This document shows positions 45,610-54,552 of a DNA stretch of 64,000 bases, one piece after another. The notes beneath the pieces were generated by a model, which was not told the DNA's origin, made no database searches, and was given only the letters and a program-made list of their open reading frames with translations. The position numbers were made by a program, and so were the translations under genes. Numbering within the stretch: position 1 is the stretch's first letter; each line of letters begins with the position of its first letter. Source of the stretch: Burkholderia latens (lineage in GTDB: Bacteria; Pseudomonadota; Gammaproteobacteria; Burkholderiales; Burkholderiaceae); contig NZ_CP013435.1 in assembly GCF_001718795.1 (NCBI RefSeq), forward strand, positions 1,178,001-1,242,000, read 5' to 3'.

Positions 45610-46080
45610 ATGGACGCCATCGATCGCAAGCTGCTGGAGCTGTTGCAAGCAGACGCGACGCTGCCGATCGCGGAACTCGCGCAGCGCGTGAACCTGTCGC
45701 AGACGCCGTGCTGGAAGCGTGTGCAGCGCCTCAAGGAGACCGGTGCGATTCGCGCACAGGTCGCGCTGTGCGATCCGCGCAAGCTCGGCGTCGGAACGAC
45801 CGTGTTCGTCGCGATTCGCACGAATCAGCACACCGAGGAATGGGCGCAGCGTTTCACGCAAGCCGTGCGCGACATGCCGGAAGTCGTCGAGGTATACCGG
45901 ATGAGCGGCGAGACCGACTATCTGCTGCGCGTCGTGGTGACCGGCATCGACGACTACGATCGCGTGTACAAGCAGTTGATCCGCGCGGTGCCGCTGTTCG
46001 ACGTGAGTTCGTCGTTCGCGATGGAGCAGATCAAGTATTCGACTGCGTTGCCGGTGCGCGACCTGTCCGAGCCGGCGTAG
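45610..46080 (+). CDS. Lrp/AsnC-family regulator
   Basis: A 156-residue Lrp-type regulator with an N-terminal helix-turn-helix (IDRKLLELLQADATLPIAEL, LSQTPCWKRVQRLKETGAI) and a C-terminal RAM effector domain (FVAIRTNQHTEEWAQRF, VEVYRMSGETDYLLRVVVTGIDDYDRVYKQLI). The GETDYLLRV segment lies in the amino-acid-binding and oligomerisation interface. It resembles the Lrp branch more than AsnC, and a perfect Lrp-box-like palindrome before its start suggests autoregulation. Its effector is likely an amino acid, but which one cannot be read. The start is the ATG at 45610 with a GAGGGA site. Confidence 0.92.
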   Translation: MDAIDRKLLELLQADATLPIAELAQRVNLSQTPCWKRVQRLKETGAIRAQVALCDPRKLGVGTTVFVAIRTNQHTEEWAQRFTQAVRDMPEVVEVYRMSGETDYLLRVVVTGIDDYDRVYKQLIRAVPLFDVSSSFAMEQIKYSTALPVRDLSEPA

Positions 46081-46267
46081 CGCACGGGACGCCGCGCGGC
46101 CGCAGCGCTTGAGGTTGCTGCCCGCGCGTGCCGTAGCCACCGATTCGTCAGCGTGCAGTCGGCCGCGTGCGGCATGTTAATGGCGACGTATCGTGCGGCG
46201 TTATCCATGCGTGCGCATTCGGGTGCCGCCGCTGCCGCCGCGCGCCGTCGACGTGCGCCCCGTGCGC

Positions 46268-47041
46268 TCAACGGCCGCGCGCCAACGCGCGCGCACGTTC
46301 GTCCGCGAGCGCGTCGCGGCGCACGAATTCGGCGACGAACGGGCTCGCCGGATGGTGGTGCAGCGCATAGGGCGTGTCCCACTGCGCGAGCCGCCCATCT
46401 TTCATCACGCCGATCCGGTCGGCGATCGCGAATGCTTCCGCCTGGTTGTGCGTGACGAGGATCGCGGTGTGACCTGTACGTTTCAGGATGTCGCGCAGCT
46501 CGAACGCCAGACGCTCGCGCGTGTCGACGTCGAGGTTCGAGAATGGCTCGTCAAGCAGCAGCAATTCCGGCGACGGTGCGAGCGCGCGCGCCAGCGCGAC
46601 ACGTTGCTGCTGGCCGCCCGACAGCTCGTGCGGGTAGGCGTTGCCGGATTGCGCGAGCCCGACGAGTTCGAGCATGTCGGCGACCCGCGCGCGCCGTTCG
46701 GCCTTCGGCATCCGCCGCAACCCGAACGCGACGTTGTCGGCCGCGCTCAGGTGCGGGAACAGCGCGTAGTCCTGAAACATCATTCCGATACGCCGCCGTT
46801 CGGGCGGCACGTCGAGCGATGGCGCCGCGACCGGCATGCCGTCCAGCACGATGCGTCCGGTCCGCACCGGCTCGAAGCCTGCGATCGCGCGCAGCACCGT
46901 GGTCTTGCCGCAGCCCGATGCGCCGAGCAGGCAGCCGATGTCGCCGCGCGGAAGCGCGAGGCTCAGCCCGTCGACTACCATGCGGCTGCCGCTCGGTGTG
47001 TCGTAGGCGACGCAGAGGTCGTCAAGTTCAAGCAGGGTCAC
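46268..47041 (-). CDS. fbpC: Iron(III) ABC transporter ATPase (FbpC type)
   Basis: A 257-residue ABC ATPase for a ferric-iron importer. It has Walker A LLGASGCGKTT, the Q-loop in MFQDYALFPHLSAADNVAFGL, the signature LSGGQQQR, Walker B LLLLDEPFSNLD and the switch His in LVTHNQAEAF. Unlike the longer FbpC/MalK proteins (about 350 residues) it lacks most of the C-terminal regulatory domain, stopping shortly after the catalytic core. It lies four bases after the permease stop, at the end of the fbpABC operon. Assignment to iron comes from the binding protein and the Fur-like site at the operon start. Confidence 0.88.
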   Translation of the reverse strand: MTLLELDDLCVAYDTPSGSRMVVDGLSLALPRGDIGCLLGASGCGKTTVLRAIAGFEPVRTGRIVLDGMPVAAPSLDVPPERRRIGMMFQDYALFPHLSAADNVAFGLRRMPKAERRARVADMLELVGLAQSGNAYPHELSGGQQQRVALARALAPSPELLLLDEPFSNLDVDTRERLAFELRDILKRTGHTAILVTHNQAEAFAIADRIGVMKDGRLAQWDTPYALHHHPASPFVAEFVRRDALADERARALARGR

Positions 47042-47045
47042 GGTG

Positions 47046-48722
47046 TCAGGCTCCGATCTTGTGGCGGGTGCGCGCGAGCAGGATCACGGGCACGAGCCCG
47101 GCCAGCACGATCGCGAGCGCGGCGACCGCGCCTTCTTCGTAGGTGCCGCGCGCGGCTTCCGCATACAGCCACGTCGCGAGCGTGTCGAAATTCAGCGGAC
47201 GCAGCAGCAACGTCGCCGGCAACTCCTTCATCGCATCGACGAACACGAGCAGCGCGCTCGTCGTGAGTGCAGGACGCAGCAGCGGCAGATGCACGCGGCG
47301 CAGCGTGCCGCCGGCCGTCTCGCCGAGCGAGCGCGCGGCATGTTCGAGCGACGGCGGAATGCGCGCGAGTCCGGCTTCGATGCTGCCGGCCGAGATCGCG
47401 AGAAAGCGCACGGTGTACGCGATCACGAGTGCGGCCGCAGACCCCATCAGCAGCAGCCCGTCCCGGCCGAGTGCGGCGCCGAGCAGCCGGTCGGCCGCTG
47501 CGAACGGAATCAGCAGCCCGATCGCGAGCACGGTACCCGGTACCGCATAGCCGAGGCTCGCGATCCGCGCGCATGCGCGGGCCGGGCCCGCACGTGCGCT
47601 GTCGCGCTGCGCGCGCGCCGCCCACGCGACGACGAGCCCGCACGCGAGCGTGGCCGCAGTCGCGGCGGCGGCGATCGACAACGTGTTCGCGAGCCCGGTC
47701 AGCAACTGCGCCGATACGCCGCCGACCAGGTGCACCCGCTTGCCGGTTTCGACCGCGAGATACGCGGCCGGCGCGCCGAAGCCGAGCAGAACCGGCAGCC
47801 AGCCGAACGCGGCCGCGCACCAGGCGGTTGCGCCGGTCAGCGTGCGCGGCGCGATCGGCCGCATGCGCCGCCCGTGCGCGTAGCGCTGGCGGCGGCGCCC
47901 GTAGCGTTCGAGCGCGATCATGCCGACGACGATCGCGAGCATCGCGAGCGCGATCTGCGCGGCACCGGCGAGATCGGAGCGGGTGACCCACGTCGTGTAG
48001 ACCGACACCGTCAGCGTTTGTACGCCGAGGAATTCGGACGCGCCGATGTCGTTTAGCGTTTCGAGCAGTGCGAGGCTCACGCCAACCGCGATCGCGGGCC
48101 GAGCCAGCGGCACGACGACGCGCCAGAACGTGACGATGCGCCCGGCACCGAGCGTGCGCGCGGCTTCGAGCAGGCTTGCGGACTGCGTGACGAACATCGC
48201 TCGCGTGCTCAGGTACACGTACGGATACAGCACGAAGCCGAGCACGAAGATTGCGCCCGGAAGCGAGCGCAGATCGGGCAGGCGGAACTGGCGCGGGCTG
48301 TCGAAGCCGAGCAGCCAGCGAATCGTGCCCTGCACGGGGCCGATCGGGTGCAGCAGGTCGAGATACGCGAACGCGACGATATAGGTGGGCACCGCGAGCG
48401 GCAGCAGCAGCGCCCAGGTCAGCACGCGGCGGCCGGGAAAGTCGTACGCGGTGACGAGCCACGCGCAGCCCGTGCCGATCACCGTGACGATCGCGCCGAC
48501 GCCCGCGAGCAGCATCAGCGTATTGACGAGCGCCTGCGGCAGTACGAATTCGGCAAGATGCGCCCAGTGAGCGAGATCGGCGCCGAACGCGGCGGCGACC
48601 AGCACCGCGAGCGGCGCCGCGACCGCCGCGGCGATCGCGACGGCCGCAGCCAGCCAGGCGCCGCCCGCGCGCAACCGGAACGGCTGGCGACGCGCGCGGA
48701 CGAAAGGTGCGTTAGTTGTCAA
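47046..48722 (-). CDS. fbpB: Iron(III) ABC transporter permease (FbpB type, double length)
   Basis: A 558-residue permease with two fused halves, each with about six membrane segments and a binding-protein-dependent transport loop (EAARTLGAGRIVTFWRVVVPLARPAI in the first, EHAARSLGETAGGTLRRVHLPLLRPAL in the second). Such double permeases are typical of FbpB/SfuB ferric importers. The start is a TTG at 48722, which overlaps the end of fbpA by 11 bases; no other start codon gives a better N-terminus, so translation is probably coupled to fbpA. Confidence 0.9.
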   Translation of the reverse strand: MTTNAPFVRARRQPFRLRAGGAWLAAAVAIAAAVAAPLAVLVAAAFGADLAHWAHLAEFVLPQALVNTLMLLAGVGAIVTVIGTGCAWLVTAYDFPGRRVLTWALLLPLAVPTYIVAFAYLDLLHPIGPVQGTIRWLLGFDSPRQFRLPDLRSLPGAIFVLGFVLYPYVYLSTRAMFVTQSASLLEAARTLGAGRIVTFWRVVVPLARPAIAVGVSLALLETLNDIGASEFLGVQTLTVSVYTTWVTRSDLAGAAQIALAMLAIVVGMIALERYGRRRQRYAHGRRMRPIAPRTLTGATAWCAAAFGWLPVLLGFGAPAAYLAVETGKRVHLVGGVSAQLLTGLANTLSIAAAATAATLACGLVVAWAARAQRDSARAGPARACARIASLGYAVPGTVLAIGLLIPFAAADRLLGAALGRDGLLLMGSAAALVIAYTVRFLAISAGSIEAGLARIPPSLEHAARSLGETAGGTLRRVHLPLLRPALTTSALLVFVDAMKELPATLLLRPLNFDTLATWLYAEAARGTYEEGAVAALAIVLAGLVPVILLARTRHKIGA

Positions 48723-49755
48723 AGCCGACCTTGTCGACGAGCTGGCTGGCCGCCTTGCGATGCTTCGCGATGTCGGCGAGCGGCAGCGGGTCGATCTTCA
48801 ACGGGCCGAAGCTCGCGATCACCGGGTCGAGCTTCACGTTCGCGCGCACCGGATATTCGTAGTTCGCCTGCGCATACAGCGCCTGCGCTTCCGGCGATAC
48901 CAGGTACTCGAGCAGCTTCACCGCGTTGGCCTTGTGCGGTGCATGCTTCGCGACCGTCGCGCCGCTGATGTTCACGTGCGTGCCGCCGCTCTTCGCGTTC
49001 GCGAAGGTCGGACGCACGACCTTGATCGCATCGCCCCACTTGCGCGCATCGGTGCCGGCTTCCGCGTTCTTCATGTGACCGACGTAGTACGCGTTCGCGA
49101 GACCGACGTCGCAGATGCCGCCGAGAATATCGCGCGCGACGTCGCGGTCGCCGCCGGTCGCCTTGCGTGCGAGGTTCGCTTTCACGCCGCGCAGCCACTT
49201 TTCAGTCGCAGCCTCGCCGTCGTGCGCGATCATCGCGGCGACGAGCGCCGTGTTGTACGGATGCTGGCCGGAGCGGATGCAGACCTTGCCCTTCCATTTC
49301 GGATCGGCGAGATCTTCGTAGCGGAATGCGTCGACCTTCAGGTCCTTCTCGACGTACAACACGCGATCGCGCAGCGACAGCGCATACCAGTCGCCTTGCG
49401 CGCCGCGCAGATTCGCGGGAATCGCGTCGTCGAGCACCTTCGAGCGCACCGGCTGCGCGAGCCCGCCGTCGACCAGGTCGAGCAGGTTGCCGATGTCGAC
49501 CGTCATCAGCACGTCGGCCGGCGATTGTGCGCCTTCGGCCTTCACGCGTTCGAGCAGGCCGTCCTTCACGAATACCGTGTTGACCTTGACGCCGCTCTGC
49601 TTCGTGAACGCGTCGATCAGCGGCTGGATCAGCTTCGGCTCGCGGGTCGTGTACAGGCTCACTTCCTCGACGGCCTGGGCAAGCGGCGCGAACGCGGCGG
49701 CGGCAACGGCGAGGGCGCCGGCGAGCGGCAGCAGGCGGGTGCGCGGATTCGACAT
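48712..49755 (-). CDS. fbpA: Periplasmic iron(III)-binding protein (FbpA type)
   Basis: A 347-residue solute-binding protein with an N-terminal signal peptide (hydrophobic core ALAVAAAAFAPLAQA, cleavage near residue 28). The mature protein begins VEEVSLYTTREPKLIQPLI, characteristic of the ferric-iron family. The two neighbouring tyrosines that bind Fe3+ are in GLANAYYVGH, and GGTHVNISGATVAKHAPH is a conserved C-terminal block. The start at 49755 is supported by GGAG 8 bases upstream; the frame to 49998 extends into promoter sequence. It is the first gene of fbpABC, behind a promoter overlapped by a Fur-box-like site. Confidence 0.92.
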   Translation of the reverse strand: MSNPRTRLLPLAGALAVAAAAFAPLAQAVEEVSLYTTREPKLIQPLIDAFTKQSGVKVNTVFVKDGLLERVKAEGAQSPADVLMTVDIGNLLDLVDGGLAQPVRSKVLDDAIPANLRGAQGDWYALSLRDRVLYVEKDLKVDAFRYEDLADPKWKGKVCIRSGQHPYNTALVAAMIAHDGEAATEKWLRGVKANLARKATGGDRDVARDILGGICDVGLANAYYVGHMKNAEAGTDARKWGDAIKVVRPTFANAKSGGTHVNISGATVAKHAPHKANAVKLLEYLVSPEAQALYAQANYEYPVRANVKLDPVIASFGPLKIDPLPLADIAKHRKAASQLVDKVGFDN

Positions 49756-49847
49756 GGTGACTCCGGTGAGGCAGGCGGAGGAGGAAGCGTTTCGGGACGT
49801 GCCTGCCGCCCGAGCGGCCCGAAACATTACAAAACGAAAGATTTGCG

Positions 49848-49877
49848 ATTCTAAATCGAAATGGGAATGATTATCAA
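49848..49877 (-). promoter_or_regulatory. fbpA promoter with overlapping Fur-box-like site
   Basis: On the minus strand TTGATA (49877-49872) and TAGAAT (49853-49848) are separated by 18 bp, a good sigma-70 pair. The 19 bases starting at 49875, GATAATCATTCCCATTTCG, match about 12 of 19 Fur-box positions, with the half GATAAT intact. Iron-dependent repression of fbpABC is the expected result. Confidence 0.6.
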
Positions 49878-49996
49878 ATGAAAGCGTGCGAAAGGCGGCG
49901 GGAAGGTGAAGGTCGGTTAACGCAACGGCTGGGCGCGGCACGGGTACAAGCGCGTAGAATGCCCGCTTCAACGAATCCGACGGAGCCGCACCGACC

Positions 49997-50164
49997 ATGA
50001 ACGATCAGCGCAAGAAGAACCCTGTCCGCAACGTGAGCATCCTGATCGTCGTGGCGGTGCTGCTCGTGATCGGGACGATCCTGTACAACGCGATCTCGCA
50101 AAAGCGCGCGTACGACGAGGCTCATCCGGCAGAGGCCGCGAGTGCGAGCGCCGCGTCGCACTGA
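49997..50164 (+). CDS. 55-residue single-span membrane protein
   Basis: A short reading frame of 55 residues. It starts with a basic cytoplasmic stretch (MNDQRKKNPVRN), continues with one hydrophobic segment at about residues 13-33 (VSILIVVAVLLVIGTILYNAI) and ends in an alanine- and serine-rich periplasmic-like tail. Codon choice is typical of the genome, with strong G/C in third positions. It is divergent from fbpA; TAGAATG at 49955-49961 may be its -10 box. No family is recognised. Small proteins of this build often modulate larger membrane complexes, but nothing here identifies a partner. Confidence 0.6.
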   Translation: MNDQRKKNPVRNVSILIVVAVLLVIGTILYNAISQKRAYDEAHPAEAASASAASH

Positions 50165-50331
50165 CGTTGTGTGACCCGCTGCGTGATTGCTGCTTGGGCC
50201 TTCGGTCTGGCGGCGATGCGCAGCAAGGAAAGGGCGGGAGCTGTGGCGGGTGATGCGTCACATCACGCCGCAATTGACTCGGAAAACGCGGGCGCCGAAG
50301 CCGGCGCACCGCGTGGAAAGTTACTCGTGCG

Positions 50332-51699
50332 TCACCGTGACGCAGCCGCGAACTTCGGGCGGATCCGGATGTAGAACACCGCCGCGAGCAGGGCGAGCCA
50401 TGCCGCGCCGACGTAGAGCGCGACGCGCGTGTCGTCGAACCAGCCCAGCATCACGATCACGAATCCCATGAACGCGATCGTCAGCGCGGGCGCCACGGGC
50501 CACAGCGGCACCTTGAACTTCAGCGCCGCGACTTCCGCGTGCGACAGGCGCCGGCGCATCGCGACCTGCGACAGCAGGATCATCAGCCACACCCAGACGG
50601 TCGCGAACGTCGCGATCGCGGCCACGACCAGGAACACATCCTTCGGCATCAGGTAGTTGAGCAGCACGCCGACGAGCAGCGCGCCGGCCATCACGAGCAC
50701 CGTGACCCACGGCACGCCGTGCCGCGACGTCGACATCAGCACGCGCGGCGCCTGGCCTTGCCGTGCCATCCCGAACATCATCCGGCCCGCACCGAAGATG
50801 TCGCTGTTGATCGCCGAAATCGCCGCGCTGATCACGACGAGGTTCAGGATCGTCGCGGCCGACTTCACACCGAGTGCGGAGAAGATCTGCACGAACGGGC
50901 TGCCGTCGCCGCCTACGCCGGTCCACGGGCTGATCGACATCAGCACGACCATCGTCAGCACGTAGAACAGCAGGATCCGCGCGGGCACCGCGTTGATCGC
51001 GCGCGGAATCACGCGCTCGGGATCCTTCGCCTCGCCGGCGCTCATCCCGATCACCTCGATGCCGCCGTACGCGAAGATCACGACCGACAGCGACGCGATC
51101 AGCCCGCCGATTCCGTTCGGGAAGAAGCCGCCATGGTTCCACAGGTTCGCGATCGTCGGCACGTCGGCCGAATGGCCGAAATGCATACCGGTCAGCAGGA
51201 TCGCGACGCCGCCGCCAATCATCGCGACGATCGCGCCGACCTTGATGATCGACAGCCAGAACTCGAGCTCGCCGAACACCTTCACGTGGCACAGGTTCAG
51301 CCCGCAAATCACGGCGACGACGCCGAGCACCCAGATCCACTGCGGCACGTCCGGAAACCAGAAGCCCATGTAGATGCCGAACGCGGTGATGTCGGCAATC
51401 GCGACGATGACCATTTCCAGCGTGTACGTCCAGCCGGTGACGAAACCCGCGAACGGGCCGAGGTTCTCGCTCGCGTAGTGGCCGAAGGAGCCTGCTACCG
51501 GTTCGCGCACCGCCATTTCGCCGAGTGCGCGCATCACCATGTAGACGGCCGCGCCGCCGACGATGTAGGCCAGGATCACCGCCGGGCCCGCGAGCTGGAT
51601 CGCCGACGCGGAGCCGTAGAACAGGCCGGTGCCGATTGCCGAGCCCAGCGCGAGAAAGCGGATGTGCCGCGCGCCCAGATGGCGCTGCAAGTTTTTCAT
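50332..51699 (-). CDS. Amino acid permease (APC family), possibly for histidine
   Basis: A 455-residue amino acid-polyamine-organocation permease with 12 hydrophobic segments. The N-terminus ([29 protein letters not shown]) and [31 protein letters not shown] in parts are diagnostic of the AroP/ProY/GabP-type subfamily. The glycine-rich GSAIGTGLF contributes to the substrate site. Members carry proline, aromatic amino acids, histidine or GABA, and I cannot choose from the protein alone. A perfect palindrome upstream resembles the HutC operator, which would favour histidine (HutT). Start ATG at 51699. Confidence 0.88.
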   Translation of the reverse strand: MKNLQRHLGARHIRFLALGSAIGTGLFYGSASAIQLAGPAVILAYIVGGAAVYMVMRALGEMAVREPVAGSFGHYASENLGPFAGFVTGWTYTLEMVIVAIADITAFGIYMGFWFPDVPQWIWVLGVVAVICGLNLCHVKVFGELEFWLSIIKVGAIVAMIGGGVAILLTGMHFGHSADVPTIANLWNHGGFFPNGIGGLIASLSVVIFAYGGIEVIGMSAGEAKDPERVIPRAINAVPARILLFYVLTMVVLMSISPWTGVGGDGSPFVQIFSALGVKSAATILNLVVISAAISAINSDIFGAGRMMFGMARQGQAPRVLMSTSRHGVPWVTVLVMAGALLVGVLLNYLMPKDVFLVVAAIATFATVWVWLMILLSQVAMRRRLSHAEVAALKFKVPLWPVAPALTIAFMGFVIVMLGWFDDTRVALYVGAAWLALLAAVFYIRIRPKFAAASR

Positions 51700-51757
51700 C
51701 GAGTCTCCGATATCGTTATGCGGCGGACCGGGCCAGCGCGGCCGGTCCTGTTGGCTT

Positions 51758-51775
51758 AAGTTGTATATACAACTT
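51758..51775. promoter_or_regulatory. HutC-like operator palindrome upstream of the permease gene
   Basis: AAGTTGTATATACAACTT is a perfect 18-bp palindrome 59 bp before the permease ATG. HutC, the GntR-type repressor of histidine use, is known to bind TGTATATACA-like palindromes in Pseudomonas. TATATAC may double as a -10 element. The rest of the gap, 51776-52080, shows no gene I can support. Confidence 0.55.
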
Positions 51776-52080
51776 GAACGTGAACGAATGATAACAAGCG
51801 GGGCTACGCGAGCGGAATCGGGTATTCCCTGACTGGCGCGAGCGGAGGAATCGGGCGTGCGGCCGCAGCGATATGTGCGAGCCGGCCGCGTGGGGCGGGT
51901 GGATCATGCTTCGCGGAGAACGTTGCAGGAACGGCGGAAACGCCGGGAACGGTGCGGGGCGTCGCCCGTCCGGTGGTTGGCCATGCTTCAGGTACGGTGG
52001 GGCGCGAACGGCGCAAGCACCGCCGGCCGACCCGCGTGCGTGTGCGGGCCGGCCGGCGACAGCAGCGCAATGTCACACGT

Positions 52081-54372
52081 TCATGCGGGCAGCCGGATCA
52101 CGCTTGCGTCCTTGCGGATCAGCAGCGACGACGCGAGCATCTGCTTGCACTGGTGCGCGAGCACCTTCAGGTCGTGCGTGAGGTCCGCACCGACCGCTTC
52201 GGATTTTTCCGCCGACACGACCATTGCGTCGAGGTCGCGCGTGAGTTGTTTCGTCGCTTCGATCCGGTCGGCCGGCGGCGGCTCGCCGGCCTCCGCCTTC
52301 TCGAGGTTCTCGAGCACCGCGGACAGTGCGCGGTGCAATGCGTCGTCGTGCGCGAGATGCTCGTCGGCCGCGCACGCGCTGCGGATCAACGGCGCGGCTG
52401 CGGTGATCTGCGCGCCGAGCACGTGCGTCTGCACGAGCAGATCGTTCAGCTCCGGCACGAAGCGCTGGTGCGCCTTCGGCTCGATCATCATCCGCTGGAA
52501 CGCCTGGCCGAGGTTTGCGAACGCGATGTGCACGTCCTTGCGCGCGAGACGGTAGCGATAATCGTCGTCGAGCGTGCCGGCCGGCGTTTCGATTGCCGCG
52601 GCGACGACCCCCACGACGGCCGCGCCGTCGCCGGCCGGGACCGGCGGCGGCGACGCACCGCGCCCGGCGCGCCACACCGCCTCGAAATACTTGCGCGTCG
52701 ACGTAAGCATGTCGGTGACAAGCTTGCCCATCAGCCGGTATTCCCAGTACGGGAACAGCCGGCTCGCCGCGATCGCGATCATGCAGCCCACGACCGTGTC
52801 GATCGCGCGCTCGCCGATGATGCGCATGCTGCCCGGCGCGAGCAGATGGAACATCAGCAGCACGTATGACGACGTGAACACGACGCTCGCCGCGTAGTTG
52901 AACAACAGCAGGCTGTAGCTCATCACCATCGACCCGAACATGATCGCGATCAGCAGGTGCGGCTCCTTCACCGTGTAGATCAGCGCGATGCTCGCCGCGC
53001 AGCCGATCAGCGTACCGACGATCCGCTGCGCATTGCGCTGCTTGGTGAGCGAATAGCCGGGCTTCAGGATGATGATCGTCGTCATCACGATCCAGTACGC
53101 GTTCGTCAGCGGCAGCAGCCGGCCGAGCCAGAAGCCGACCGCCACCGCGATCGTCACGCGCAGCGCGTGGCGGAAGCTTGGCGAGCGCATGTTCAGGTTC
53201 GAGAAGATCAGCAGCGGCGACATCCGGCGCCGCTGCAGGAAGCGCGTGAGCGCCTTGTCGATCTTCAGTTCCGTTTGCTGCGGGTCGGCATGGCCCGACA
53301 GATTGCGGCGCATCCGGTCGATCAGCCGCGTCGCGCTCCAGATGCGCCGGAACGTCGCGAGCACCGCCGCGTACGCTTCCGCATTGCTCGCCGGGAAGTT
53401 CTTCTTGCGCATCAGCTCGATCTCGTACTCGATCGCGCGCAGTTCGGCTTTCACGCTGATGCGCGAATGCGGCGCGCGGTTCTCGAGCACCGCGAGACCG
53501 ATCTCTTCGAGATCGGCGGCCGCCTTGCGGATCAGATCGCGATAGAAAATGATCAGGTCCGAGCCGCCGAACGTATTGCGCACGAGCGGGTAGTCGGTAT
53601 GCGCGCCGACAAACAGCTCGTGCAGGTCGACGCTGTTGATGAACAGGTTGTACATCGTCGTGCGGCCGGGATCGAGCTTGCCGCGGCGCAGCTTCGGCAG
53701 GTTGCGCAGCACGATGTCGCGTGCGGTTTCCTGCGTTTCGACCGCGGTAATCTGCTTGGCAACCAGATTGCGATAGCACTCGTCGAGATCGGCGTCGAGA
53801 TCGTAGAACTGCGCGCGCGCGAGCAGGTAGTCCGCGCACGCGAACAGACTCTCGGCGAGCGCCTGCTGCTCGATCCTGCGCGCCTGCCATTGCGACACCA
53901 CGGTCGCCCAGTACGTGTACCAGAGGCCACCGGCGAGAATCCATCCGGCGTTGACGAACGCTTGCAGCGGCGTGAATTTTTCCTCGAGCGTCATCACCAT
54001 CATGAACAGCGTCGCGAAGCTGATCTGCGGCCAGCGGTTGCCGTAGACGACGATCAGCGACAGCACGAACGTGAGCGGCACGATCGTCAGCCACAGCGCG
54101 AAGATGTTCGGCGTCGCGAGGCCGGTCGCGAGCGCGGCCAGGAAGCCGATCACGCTGCACGCGAGCATTTCGTTGTGCTTGTACTTCAGCGGGCCCGGCA
54201 TGTCGACCACGCAGGCGCCGAGCGCGCCGGTCGAGATCGTGAAGCCGAGCTCCCGGTTGTTGAATACGATCAGACACAGCACGGCCGGCAACGACACGCC
54301 GACCGCGATCCGCAGGCCGCCGAAAAAGTACTGGCTGTAAAGAAACTTTCTGATTTCGACCGAATAGCGCAT
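52081..54372 (-). CDS. FUSC-family inner-membrane transporter (YccS-like)
   Basis: A 763-residue protein of the FUSC/aromatic acid exporter-like family. It has two membrane clusters (about residues 20-160 and 400-530), each of five to six hydrophobic segments, separated by a cytoplasmic region and followed by a cytoplasmic C-terminal domain (about 545-763) with a charged helical pattern. The repeat-like segments FTISTGALGACVVDMPGPLKYKH and WIVMTTIIILKPGYSLTKQR in part are characteristic, the second typical of the FUSC core. Family members export aromatic acids or are of unknown function; no adaptor gene (AaeA-like) adjoins it. Start at 54372; divergent from recC. Confidence 0.85.
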   Translation of the reverse strand: MRYSVEIRKFLYSQYFFGGLRIAVGVSLPAVLCLIVFNNRELGFTISTGALGACVVDMPGPLKYKHNEMLACSVIGFLAALATGLATPNIFALWLTIVPLTFVLSLIVVYGNRWPQISFATLFMMVMTLEEKFTPLQAFVNAGWILAGGLWYTYWATVVSQWQARRIEQQALAESLFACADYLLARAQFYDLDADLDECYRNLVAKQITAVETQETARDIVLRNLPKLRRGKLDPGRTTMYNLFINSVDLHELFVGAHTDYPLVRNTFGGSDLIIFYRDLIRKAAADLEEIGLAVLENRAPHSRISVKAELRAIEYEIELMRKKNFPASNAEAYAAVLATFRRIWSATRLIDRMRRNLSGHADPQQTELKIDKALTRFLQRRRMSPLLIFSNLNMRSPSFRHALRVTIAVAVGFWLGRLLPLTNAYWIVMTTIIILKPGYSLTKQRNAQRIVGTLIGCAASIALIYTVKEPHLLIAIMFGSMVMSYSLLLFNYAASVVFTSSYVLLMFHLLAPGSMRIIGERAIDTVVGCMIAIAASRLFPYWEYRLMGKLVTDMLTSTRKYFEAVWRAGRGASPPPVPAGDGAAVVGVVAAAIETPAGTLDDDYRYRLARKDVHIAFANLGQAFQRMMIEPKAHQRFVPELNDLLVQTHVLGAQITAAAPLIRSACAADEHLAHDDALHRALSAVLENLEKAEAGEPPPADRIEATKQLTRDLDAMVVSAEKSEAVGADLTHDLKVLAHQCKQMLASSLLIRKDASVIRLPA

Positions 54373-54552
54373 CGATGGGCTGAATGACAGACGAAGACGC
54401 CCGGAGCGGCGTATTGACTGGCGACGAGTCTATCGTATTTCGCGGTCCGCAAAACCTGGCCTTTCGGACGAGGTTCGCCGCGGCGGTCCTTTTGCTATCC
54501 TTGGTGCTCCCGTTCGTGCGGCCCGGCCGCGCGACGCCCAGACACCCGCTTC

